Shown here in pieces: positions 16,390 through 23,454 of a stretch of 64,000 bases of DNA (the first letter of the stretch is position 1; each line of letters starts with the position of its first letter). Location of the stretch: contig CALYLO010000014.1 in NCBI GenBank assembly GCA_944800085.1, positions 1 to 64,000 on the forward strand. Reading direction: 5' to 3'. Under the pieces are notes generated by a model, which was not told the DNA's origin, did no database searches, and saw only the letters and a list, made by a program, of their open reading frames with translations. This stretch comes from Paenibacillus melissococcoides. GTDB taxonomy: Bacteria; Bacillota; Bacilli; Paenibacillales; Paenibacillaceae. A program made the translations under genes and the position numbers.

Positions 16390-16729
16390 ACAATGGTATG
16401 ACCTGTACGAAGACTGGAGCCTGATAGAGGCGTCCATTGCCGCGCAGTATGGCATTCGGCTTCGGGCAGAGTCGGATATGACCTGGGATGAGTTTTGCAC
16501 GCTTCTCGCGGGTATCATGCCGGAGACGCCGCTCGGTCAGATTGTGCGTATCCGATCGGAGAATGATCGGGAAAAGTTGAAACATTTCACACCGGAGCAG
16601 AAGAAAATCCGGAACGAGTGGCGCACCAGGGGGCTGAAACAAGCCCAATGGACTGATGAGGAAGCGGCGGCCGCCGTGCAAGAATTCCAGAACATGATAA
16701 AGCAGGCATTCGGGGCATCTCCGCAATAG
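16349..16729 (+). CDS. Second tail assembly chaperone (gpGT extension)
   Basis: Open from 16349 in the frame +1 to the first chaperone, overlapping it by 41 nt. The only near-start codon is TTG 16349, with no ribosome-binding site. The family-like part begins at EQWYDLYEDWSLIEASIAAQYGIRL, exactly where the first chaperone stops. The remainder (TWDEFCTLLAGIMPETPLGQIVRIRSEND...) is helical and charged. In most siphophages this half is made only as a frameshift fusion to the G protein. Annotated from 16349 for lack of a provable junction. Confidence 0.75.
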   Translation: MRPDFSQPSKRRPEQWYDLYEDWSLIEASIAAQYGIRLRAESDMTWDEFCTLLAGIMPETPLGQIVRIRSENDREKLKHFTPEQKKIRNEWRTRGLKQAQWTDEEAAAAVQEFQNMIKQAFGASPQ

Positions 16730-16768
16730 GACGATGCCTTTTTGCTTGTCCGGCGAGGAGGTGAACGA

Positions 16769-19306
16769 ATGTCGGATGAAGTGGGCAAGGTCAGCCTTGG
16801 GCTGGAACTGGATGAGAAGCCGATCGGCAAGCAGATATCGAATATAGCCGGCTCGTTTGCGTCTACGATGCGGGCGTCTATCGGCAGCGTGTTCAAAGGA
16901 TTGAAGAGCGCGGGGGCAGGAGCCATCGCCGCACCGAAAGTGGACACCGGAGCCGTTAAGGCAAAGATTGCGGATTTATCTTCCGTCCTCGATAACGTGA
17001 ACGCGAAAATCGAAGTTCAGCAACGGAAGCTGGCCGAGCTCAACGAAGCCTATGAAAATGCGTTTTCGGATAAGCGAAAGAACAAGCTTGCGGAGAAGAT
17101 CATCAACACCGAAGGCACGTTGCTGCGGCTCACGCAGACCAGTGACAAGACGGCCCAAAAGATATGGGAACTGGAAGACAAGCTCAAGGACGCGGGTAAG
17201 GCGGCGGACCAGGCCGAAAAGCCAGTAGAAAAACTCGGCAGCAAGTTGATTCAGGCCAACAAGCCCCTGAAGCCGATGCGGTCGAATCTCGATAAAGCTG
17301 CGAAAGCAGCAGCTGGAGCAGGCGGAGCATTCGGGGCCGCCGGTACCAGGGCCGGAAAGATGGGGAACCAATTTACGGCGGCATTCAGCCGTGTCCTTAA
17401 ACAGGTGTTTGTTTTTGCCGCGCTATATAAAGCGGTGAGGAGTTTTACCGAGTACTTGGGATCCTCATTAAAGACAAATGCCCAATACGTTGCATCACTC
17501 AACGCAATCAAGACCAACCTGCGGGTAGCCTTTCAACCGATTTACGACGCCATCTTGCCAGCAATAAACGCCCTCATGAGTTGGCTGGCTAAGGCCACGG
17601 CATACATTGCGGCGTTTATTAGTGCGTTATTTGGAAAGACGTATCAACAGTCGTACCAGGCAGCCAAAGGGATCGAGACGGCGAAAAAGAACTTAACCGG
17701 ATACGGGAAAGCAGCGAAGAAGGCCGGAAAGGATGCCAAGGGGGCGCTGGCATCCTTCGACGAGCTCAACACCTTAGACCTCTCTAAAGCGGACACAGGC
17801 GTAGAGGATGCAGGCGGAGGTGGCGGGGGTGGTCCCGGTGACTTTGAAATGGCAGTGCCAGATATGGATATCACGGGTATCCAGTCACAGATGGACGCGC
17901 TGGCGGCGTCGATCAAGTCATCGTTTGGCGGAGCTTGGGACTATATCAAGTCAGGATGGATGTCTCTTGTAAATATATTTGGTCCATCGTTCCGGAACGC
18001 CTGGGGAGAAATATCTCCGGTGCTTGAACAGTGGAAGATGCAGTTTGCGAAAGTGTATCGCGACATCATGACTTTGGGCGAGCCGTTAAAAAACTGGATA
18101 CAAACCGGTTTAATACCGAATTGGCAAAGGGGCATTGAGCTTGCCGGGCACATCATAGCCGGACTAGGGGACAGTGCGCAGAAAGTGTTTGCCAGCCTGT
18201 GGGACAATGCGTTTCCGAATATTGAAAAGTTTGTCACAAGAGGCTTGCCAATGCTTTCAGAGTTTGTCGCCGGAGTCCAAGACATTTTTCGCAGTCTCTT
18301 TGACCTAGCCAAACAGATATTTGATGATATCTGGCGCGATGCGGTGGATCCGGCAATGGAGCTCATCTCTAAAATTATTGGGGACGTACTGGATATTATC
18401 TTTGACTGGTGGGACGAATGGGGCAAGAAAATCGTCGATAACGTTAAGGAATCCATCAATAAACTGAAAGAGCTGTGGGATAACCTATGGGATAACTTCC
18501 TGGGGCCATCCACGAAAAAGGCGCTTAAATTCTTAACTGACTTATGGGAAGACCATTTGAAAGGTCTTGTGAAAGAAGTCATGAACTTTGTGGGGAAGCT
18601 TATCACCGCAGCACAGGAAATCTTCAATGAGTTCATTATGCCAATTGTCAATTGGCTTGTGAAAAAGTTGGGACCAATCTTTACTGAAATCTTTGATGGC
18701 GTGTTACGAGTAATTAAGTCTGCTCTTGGCGGGATTATCGATGCGGCAAAAGGAATTATCAAAGCTTTGGGCGGAATCGTGGACTTCATTGCGGGAGTGT
18801 TCACAGGCAATTGGAAGAAGGCATGGGAAGGGATTAAAACTTTCATGTCCGGCATTGGGGATGCCATTGTGGGGATTTTCAAAGGGGCGGTCAATATGAT
18901 TATTGAAGCGTTAAACTGGATGATCCGACAGGTCAATAAAATCAGTATTGATATTCCGGAATGGGTACCTGGTATTGGGGGAAAGAGCCTAGGTTTTACT
19001 GTTCCTGAAATTCCTAAGCTTGCGAAGGGCGGGCTGGCCTATGGCCCAACGCTCGCGATGGTCGGAGACAACAAGGGGGCGGCCGCTGACCCGGAGGTTA
19101 TCAGCCCGCTATCTAAGCTGCAAGAGATGATCGGGGCGAACAACCAGCCAGTCATCGAAGTCTTGTATTTGATTCTTGAGGCGCTCCGGAGCAGCGGAGA
19201 AAAAGAAACGGTATTAAAAATTGGCGAAACAGAGTTCGGACGCATTGCGGCTCGGGCGATAGAAAGCGCGGAGAGGCAAGCAGGACGCGCGCTGTTCGCC
19301 AGATAG
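16769..19306 (+). CDS. Tail tape measure protein
   Basis: 845 aa, ATG 16769 behind GAGGAGGTG. N-terminal coiled coil (VLDNVNAKIEVQQRKLAELNEAYENAF...), then hydrophobic segments QVFVFAALYKAVRSF and LMSWLAKATAYIAAFISALF that help channel formation on DNA ejection. A Gly run (GGGGGGGPGD, about residue 362) divides the molecule, and long amphipathic helices with regular Trp and Gly follow. The C-terminus KLAKGGLAYGPTLAMVGDNKGAAADPEVISPL is a very common tape-measure ending. By the usual 0.15 nm per residue it predicts a tail of about 125 nm. Confidence 0.95.
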   Translation: MSDEVGKVSLGLELDEKPIGKQISNIAGSFASTMRASIGSVFKGLKSAGAGAIAAPKVDTGAVKAKIADLSSVLDNVNAKIEVQQRKLAELNEAYENAFSDKRKNKLAEKIINTEGTLLRLTQTSDKTAQKIWELEDKLKDAGKAADQAEKPVEKLGSKLIQANKPLKPMRSNLDKAAKAAAGAGGAFGAAGTRAGKMGNQFTAAFSRVLKQVFVFAALYKAVRSFTEYLGSSLKTNAQYVASLNAIKTNLRVAFQPIYDAILPAINALMSWLAKATAYIAAFISALFGKTYQQSYQAAKGIETAKKNLTGYGKAAKKAGKDAKGALASFDELNTLDLSKADTGVEDAGGGGGGGPGDFEMAVPDMDITGIQSQMDALAASIKSSFGGAWDYIKSGWMSLVNIFGPSFRNAWGEISPVLEQWKMQFAKVYRDIMTLGEPLKNWIQTGLIPNWQRGIELAGHIIAGLGDSAQKVFASLWDNAFPNIEKFVTRGLPMLSEFVAGVQDIFRSLFDLAKQIFDDIWRDAVDPAMELISKIIGDVLDIIFDWWDEWGKKIVDNVKESINKLKELWDNLWDNFLGPSTKKALKFLTDLWEDHLKGLVKEVMNFVGKLITAAQEIFNEFIMPIVNWLVKKLGPIFTEIFDGVLRVIKSALGGIIDAAKGIIKALGGIVDFIAGVFTGNWKKAWEGIKTFMSGIGDAIVGIFKGAVNMIIEALNWMIRQVNKISIDIPEWVPGIGGKSLGFTVPEIPKLAKGGLAYGPTLAMVGDNKGAAADPEVISPLSKLQEMIGANNQPVIEVLYLILEALRSSGEKETVLKIGETEFGRIAARAIESAERQAGRALFAR

Positions 19307-19314
19307 GAGGTATC

Positions 19315-19674
19315 ATGCAGATAAAAATCAATGGTCTCGAGATTGCCGCTTACCCGACACAGTTTACCGTGACGGCCTTGGACCTGGATGACGGCGAGTC
19401 CAGCGTAAGGACTGCGGACGGCACGCTAAACCGGGATAGGATCGCAGTCAAGCGGCAGATCGAAATGAGTTGGGGGCCGTTGCCTTGGGCGACCATTTCA
19501 ACGTTGTTGAGTTCAATGGAAAATGTATTCTTCCCAGTTACCTATCCCGATCCTATGACAGGCCAGTATGAAACAAAAACTTTTTACGTGGGGAACCGCC
19601 CGACTCCATTTGCAGTCGCCAAGGGGTCAGAAATCATTTGGAACGGGTTGAAAGTAACCCTGACGGAGAAGTGA
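19315..19674 (+). CDS. Small tail protein (DUF6711-like)
   Basis: 119 aa, ATG 19315 behind AGGAGGT. Beta-rich: MQIKINGLEIAAYPTQFTVTALDLDDGESSVRTADGTLNRDR then IEMSWGPLPWATISTLLSSM and FPVTYPDPMTGQYETKTFYVG. Proteins of this size between tape measure and tail hub in Gram-positive siphophages resemble a single distal-tail or tube-like domain. Likely the distal tail adaptor or a tip component. Confidence 0.7.
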   Translation: MQIKINGLEIAAYPTQFTVTALDLDDGESSVRTADGTLNRDRIAVKRQIEMSWGPLPWATISTLLSSMENVFFPVTYPDPMTGQYETKTFYVGNRPTPFAVAKGSEIIWNGLKVTLTEK

Positions 19675-19678
19675 TGCT

Positions 19679-21697
19679 ATGTATCCGATATCACCAATAT
19701 TCGCGGACTACTTAAAGCGGCATGACAAGCAGTACATCGTCAAGGCCATCATCGACGGGCAGGAATACACCAGTGCAAACATCGTCGAATTCACCGTTGA
19801 GAATATACTGGCCGCTGCGGATGAATTTGAAATTGGAACGGCCATCCCGTCCAAGCTGACCATAAAATTGCGGCTGCCGGAAGCGATCCGCCCGAATGCT
19901 CAAGTCAAGCCTTACATTGCGTTATCATTGGACGGCATGAGTTGGCTTGATGCAGAGTATCCATGGCTGGAAATGAATATTCCTTGGGTAGCTGGAGCGA
20001 CGGAATGGCTGCCGCTCGGAGAATTCTATATCGATTCTCGCGAGAAGGTCAACGAGGTCTGGACTTACGTCTGCTATGACAAATTGATTACGGCAGATGT
20101 GGCCTATATCTCCCAGTTATCATATCCGGCGACCCAGAAGGCCGTATTTGACGAGATATGCACGCGCCTGGGCTTTTCGTATGACGGCAGCGTGGACATT
20201 AACCCGTCCTATCAGATCCAAGCCGGGCCAGCGGGTTATAGCTGCCGCCAAGTCCTGGCCTATATCGCGGGGGCCAATGGCGCCAGCATCTACATGGGCA
20301 AGGATGGCATTATGCGCTTCAAGCGTTTTGCTGCCGGCGCTCCTGCTGTATTTAACATGACCGCGGCGGATTACGTCCGCGTGAGACAGACGAACCCGGT
20401 CAAGACCTTTACTCGGATCGTTGTCACGTACAATACCGAGGATCAGCTTACCTACGAAGCTGGAACCGGGGACGATAATCACACGCTGTATCTTGAGAAT
20501 CCTTTTATGACGCAGGCCCAAGTCAATGACCTGCTGGCCGCGCTGAACGGGCTATCATACCTGCCTTTGACAATGGATTCCCGAGGATTCCCCCACCTTG
20601 ACCAGGGGGACGTGATCGGCTTTGAGCAGCATGAGAGCCGGAGCTGGATCGAGACGATCACCAGCTGGGAGGATACAGATATTCCGTGGGATGGCATCCA
20701 GCGCTACACGTCATGTATTTTGCGGCAAACGCTCAGTTTCAAGGGTGGACTGAAGCACAAAATTGAGGCGCCGTCTACTTCCGAGCAACGCAGCGAATTT
20801 AATCTCGAAGGTAGTCTGACACAGCAAGTAAACCGCCTCAATCAAAACACGGTCCGGTACGGCAAGCCGTATTACGGCGTGACGCACAGCCGAACCGAGG
20901 GGATCGTCGTCGAACGGGAAGACCATCTTTATAAAGGCGTCTTGAATGGCGAGGAATTAAGCTTCTACGCGAACGGCAGCCGCGCCTTGTGGTTCGACAT
21001 ACCGAGTCGCAAGTTTAAATTCAACGGGACGCTGGAAGCCGTGGACGGCATCTTTTCGGGCAACCTTCAGGCTGCAGGCGGCACGTTTACCGGAACCCTC
21101 CGAGGTGTAGATGGAGATTTCAGCGGTGAGCTTCGAGCGGCCCGGGGGACATTCCAGGGTGACCTTCAGGCGGCCGGCGGGACTTTTACGGGGACGCTGG
21201 TCGGTGTGGATGGTACATTCAGTGGGACGATTACGGCGGCCTCGATTATCGGGGGGGTCATTACTGGCGCTAGAATCAAAACGGCAGAGTCTGGAGCGAG
21301 GATTGAACTGGACGCGAATGGATGGCGCACCTATGACAGTTCGAATAGGCAGCGGATCGCGATAAGCCGAGACGGTTACAACATGAACGCCATACAGTTC
21401 TACGATAGCAGCGGCTTAGTCGGCTCTATCAATGGGGATAGCTCGTTGTTCCAGCTCCACGCCAACAGAGACATGTTTTTGTCTTCATTTGGTTCGATAT
21501 ATGTGCAAGGCCCGATTACATTCCGCTCTTCTGTTTCAGGGCTGGGTATTGGAGATATCAGCGGACTCCGTGATGAACTTAGATCAATTTGGAACTATGT
21601 CTATTCACACACTCACACGGTAAACATCGGAACCCATAACCACGGTAATAAGAATAATCAGAACTGGGGCGGAACATTTACGACATCTACTCCGTAG
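19679..21697 (+). CDS. Tail hub / tip protein with repeated beta modules
   Basis: 672 aa. The N-terminal about 390 residues look like a tail-associated hub (VKAIIDGQEYTSANIVEFTVEN..., LPLGEFYIDSREKVNEVWTYVCYDKLI, then GYSCRQVLAYIAGANGASIYMGKDG). From about residue 455 short repeats follow each other: GIFSGNLQAAGGTFTGTLRGVDGDFSGELRAARG-type units of 15-17 residues, at least five copies, ending GTFSGTITAASIIGGVITGARI. The end is His-rich (YSHTHTVNIGTHNHG), a metal-binding trimer tip typical of receptor-binding proteins. Confidence 0.8.
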   Translation: MYPISPIFADYLKRHDKQYIVKAIIDGQEYTSANIVEFTVENILAAADEFEIGTAIPSKLTIKLRLPEAIRPNAQVKPYIALSLDGMSWLDAEYPWLEMNIPWVAGATEWLPLGEFYIDSREKVNEVWTYVCYDKLITADVAYISQLSYPATQKAVFDEICTRLGFSYDGSVDINPSYQIQAGPAGYSCRQVLAYIAGANGASIYMGKDGIMRFKRFAAGAPAVFNMTAADYVRVRQTNPVKTFTRIVVTYNTEDQLTYEAGTGDDNHTLYLENPFMTQAQVNDLLAALNGLSYLPLTMDSRGFPHLDQGDVIGFEQHESRSWIETITSWEDTDIPWDGIQRYTSCILRQTLSFKGGLKHKIEAPSTSEQRSEFNLEGSLTQQVNRLNQNTVRYGKPYYGVTHSRTEGIVVEREDHLYKGVLNGEELSFYANGSRALWFDIPSRKFKFNGTLEAVDGIFSGNLQAAGGTFTGTLRGVDGDFSGELRAARGTFQGDLQAAGGTFTGTLVGVDGTFSGTITAASIIGGVITGARIKTAESGARIELDANGWRTYDSSNRQRIAISRDGYNMNAIQFYDSSGLVGSINGDSSLFQLHANRDMFLSSFGSIYVQGPITFRSSVSGLGIGDISGLRDELRSIWNYVYSHTHTVNIGTHNHGNKNNQNWGGTFTTSTP

Positions 21698-21738
21698 TGG
21701 TAATATGTAGGTAAATATTGCTACGGAGGTAGACTTAC

Positions 21739-22323
21739 ATGAAAAAGTGGACTTATCTTGTAAGCGGGGTTGTAATTGGTGCCCTTGTTGCGACTGCCGG
21801 TAGTGCTTTTGCCGATCAAGTCAAATCATTGGTTGGAAAAAAGGTCACTGGGGAGTATACAGTGGTCATTAACGGTAAGACGCTGCAAGACAAAGGTGCT
21901 GTAATTGACGGGCGGACAAATGTACCAGTTCGCGGAATATCTGATGCCCTGGGAGCTGACTTCAAAGTGGAGGGGAAAAAAATAATCGTAACAACCACCG
22001 AAGGGGAAGATTTAGTTTCTACTGAATCTCCTAACACAACTAAGCCAACATCCACCAATAAATTTATTGGTCAACCTAAAGCATCGCTTGAAAACAGCAA
22101 AGATATTGTTGAGAACCGTATTCTTAAACCGACACAAGAGGAACGCAAAAAAATATTTGCCGAAGTGCAATTACTGAGAGAATCGCTGGAAAAATACCCC
22201 GAATTAGACGATTCTTCTCTCACTGAAAAGGAAAAACAGTTGGCAGAATATGATAGAATGATTGAAGAGAGCACCAAAGAGCTTGAACTGATTAACGAAG
22301 CCCTGGCTGCACTTGAGAAATAA
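21739..22323 (+). CDS. Exported stalk-domain (copper amine oxidase N-like) protein
   Basis: 194 aa with a clear signal peptide, KKWTYLVSGVVIGALVATAGSAFA, cleaved after about residue 25. It is followed by one stalk domain: YTVVINGKTLQDKGAVIDGRTNVPVRGISDALGADFKVEGKKIIVTT (residues about 43-92), the pattern of Cu_amine_oxidN1 domains that bacilli use on cell-surface proteins. The C-terminus is a Glu/Lys coiled coil. Start ATG 21739 behind ACGGAGG. It is odd among tail genes because it is exported by the host; probably a lysogenic-conversion or cell-wall-acting moron. Confidence 0.82.
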   Translation: MKKWTYLVSGVVIGALVATAGSAFADQVKSLVGKKVTGEYTVVINGKTLQDKGAVIDGRTNVPVRGISDALGADFKVEGKKIIVTTTEGEDLVSTESPNTTKPTSTNKFIGQPKASLENSKDIVENRILKPTQEERKKIFAEVQLLRESLEKYPELDDSSLTEKEKQLAEYDRMIEESTKELELINEALAALEK

Positions 22324-22336
22324 CATACCACTCATG

Positions 22337-22366
22337 AAGGTCTCGCCGCTGGCGGGGCCTTTTTGG
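22337..22366 (+). terminator. Terminator after the stalk-domain gene
   Basis: Stem AAGGTCTCGCC/GGCGGGGCCTT around GCT, with TTTTT, 14 bp after the stop codon. Confidence 0.75.
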
Positions 22367-22379
22367 TTGGGGGAAAGGA

Positions 22380-22505
22380 ATGAAGAAGGGGAAAACAATT
22401 TACGCCCTTGGGTGGGAAGATTTTTTTAGTCTTGAATTCTTGGCCGTCTTGTTGGCAGCGGGTTCGGTTTCTTTCAGTACAGTCGCTCTCATTATGAATT
22501 GGTAA
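22380..22505 (+). CDS. 41-aa membrane microprotein
   Basis: ATG 22380 to TAA 22505, behind GGGGGAAAGG at short spacing. Encodes KKGKTIYALGWEDFFSLEF followed by one hydrophobic helix, LAVLLAAGSVSFSTVALIM, ending NW. A single membrane segment with a basic N-terminus suggests a small membrane protein; no family recognised. It lies between tail genes and right after a terminator, so it may have its own weak expression. Confidence 0.45.
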   Translation: MKKGKTIYALGWEDFFSLEFLAVLLAAGSVSFSTVALIMNW

Positions 22506-22539
22506 TTTCCAACTTAATTTTTTAGGAGGATGATAGAAG

Positions 22540-23040
22540 ATGGAAAAGGAAACAGTGCAAAAAATCGAAGAAACTGCGGTAAAGTTGCTTGATTGGATAC
22601 AAAACCAAGTAGACGAGGGGTTAGTTTGTATGGAAGGGCCGCACCCGCTCCCGGAGATGGTGAAAGCTGTAGCCAAACTAATCGAGGCTTTGAAGGGCAT
22701 AGGGGAGAAGTATGGGCGAATCGATCTTAATGTCGATGAATTTGCGCGAACGGTGGAAGAAGCCTTTAATAGGCTTGAAGGACAACCACCTATCGGTGGA
22801 TTCGTAAAACCTGAAACCTTGGTAAATAAGGATTACAAAAGCCCTTATTATGGGGCGGGACTGTATACCGGATCGGTAACAGGGAAAATCATGGACGAAC
22901 AGCGGATACGGGAGATTGTGAGGGAGGAGTTAGCCGCTCAAAAAGAGCAGCTAACAGATGCAGTGAAGCAGTCATTGCATATTGATGCTACTGATTTTCT
23001 TGTTGCGACTGATGGAATGCTTCGTGGTACTTCTGAATAG
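22540..23040 (+). CDS. Hypothetical phage protein
   Basis: 166 aa, ATG 22540 behind AGGAGG. Helical N-terminus (QKIEETAVKLLDWIQNQVDEG, PLPEMVKAVAKLIEALKGIGEKYG). Middle segment with Gly/Pro and Tyr (EGQPPIGGFVKPETLVNKDYKSPYYGAGLYTGSVTG), and a C-terminal helix IREIVREELAAQKEQLTDAVKQSL. I know no family. Its last 53 nt overlap a gene on the opposite strand (22988-23173). Confidence 0.7.
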   Translation: MEKETVQKIEETAVKLLDWIQNQVDEGLVCMEGPHPLPEMVKAVAKLIEALKGIGEKYGRIDLNVDEFARTVEEAFNRLEGQPPIGGFVKPETLVNKDYKSPYYGAGLYTGSVTGKIMDEQRIREIVREELAAQKEQLTDAVKQSLHIDATDFLVATDGMLRGTSE

Positions 23041-23173
23041 CCACGATAGCCACTCTGGCTGAAATAGCAACAATATCTTCGGGGAATAATGTCTTTCCAG
23101 CCATTTTATTTTGGCTCTTAAATTCTTTGACAACAGCATTTTCTAATTCTTTAAAATCAATATCAATAATCAC
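22988..23173 (-). CDS. Small opposite-strand phage gene, unknown
   Basis: 61 aa, the only - strand gene supported inside the prophage. The start is GTG 23173 with GGGAGGT 8 nt upstream on that strand, a strong site that shadows rarely have. The protein IIDIDFKELENAVVKEFKSQNKM-x-GKTLFPEDIVAISARVAIVAIQKYHEAFH is a plausible small alpha-helical protein. It overlaps the end of gene 22540 tail to tail by 53 nt. Antisense control of that gene, or expression during lysogeny, is possible. Confidence 0.6.
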   Translation of the reverse strand: MIIDIDFKELENAVVKEFKSQNKMAGKTLFPEDIVAISARVAIVAIQKYHEAFHQSQQENQ

Positions 23174-23262
23174 CGGTTTAACCTCCCTTCTATTGATAGT
23201 GGGACTGACATCCTACCATTCGACAAATAGGGAGGTTTCCTTCAAAAGAAAGGAGGCCCACC

Positions 23263-23454
23263 ATGGCAAAGATCCAACCGATCATCCAAGTCGAGATTGA
23301 TCCAACCAAGCCCGTACCGGAGATATGCGCCGTAATCTCGGCCGTCGTCCCATACCAACCTGAGCATGAAGAGGCGATCCTAATGGGCATAAATGAGGCC
23401 ATAGGTAAGCGATTGGCACAATTGCGAAAGAAAGGAGAAGCCAATGGCAAATAG
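23263..23454 (+). CDS. Small phage protein upstream of the fibre
   Basis: 63 aa, ATG 23263 behind AAAGGAGG. Sequence AKIQPIIQVEIDPTKPVPEICAVISAVVPYQPEHEEAILMGINEAIGKRLAQL shows beta strands then helix. No known family. It overlaps the tail-fibre start by 11 nt, so it is translated with it and might be a fibre chaperone; that role is a guess from position. Confidence 0.65.
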   Translation: MAKIQPIIQVEIDPTKPVPEICAVISAVVPYQPEHEEAILMGINEAIGKRLAQLRKKGEANGK

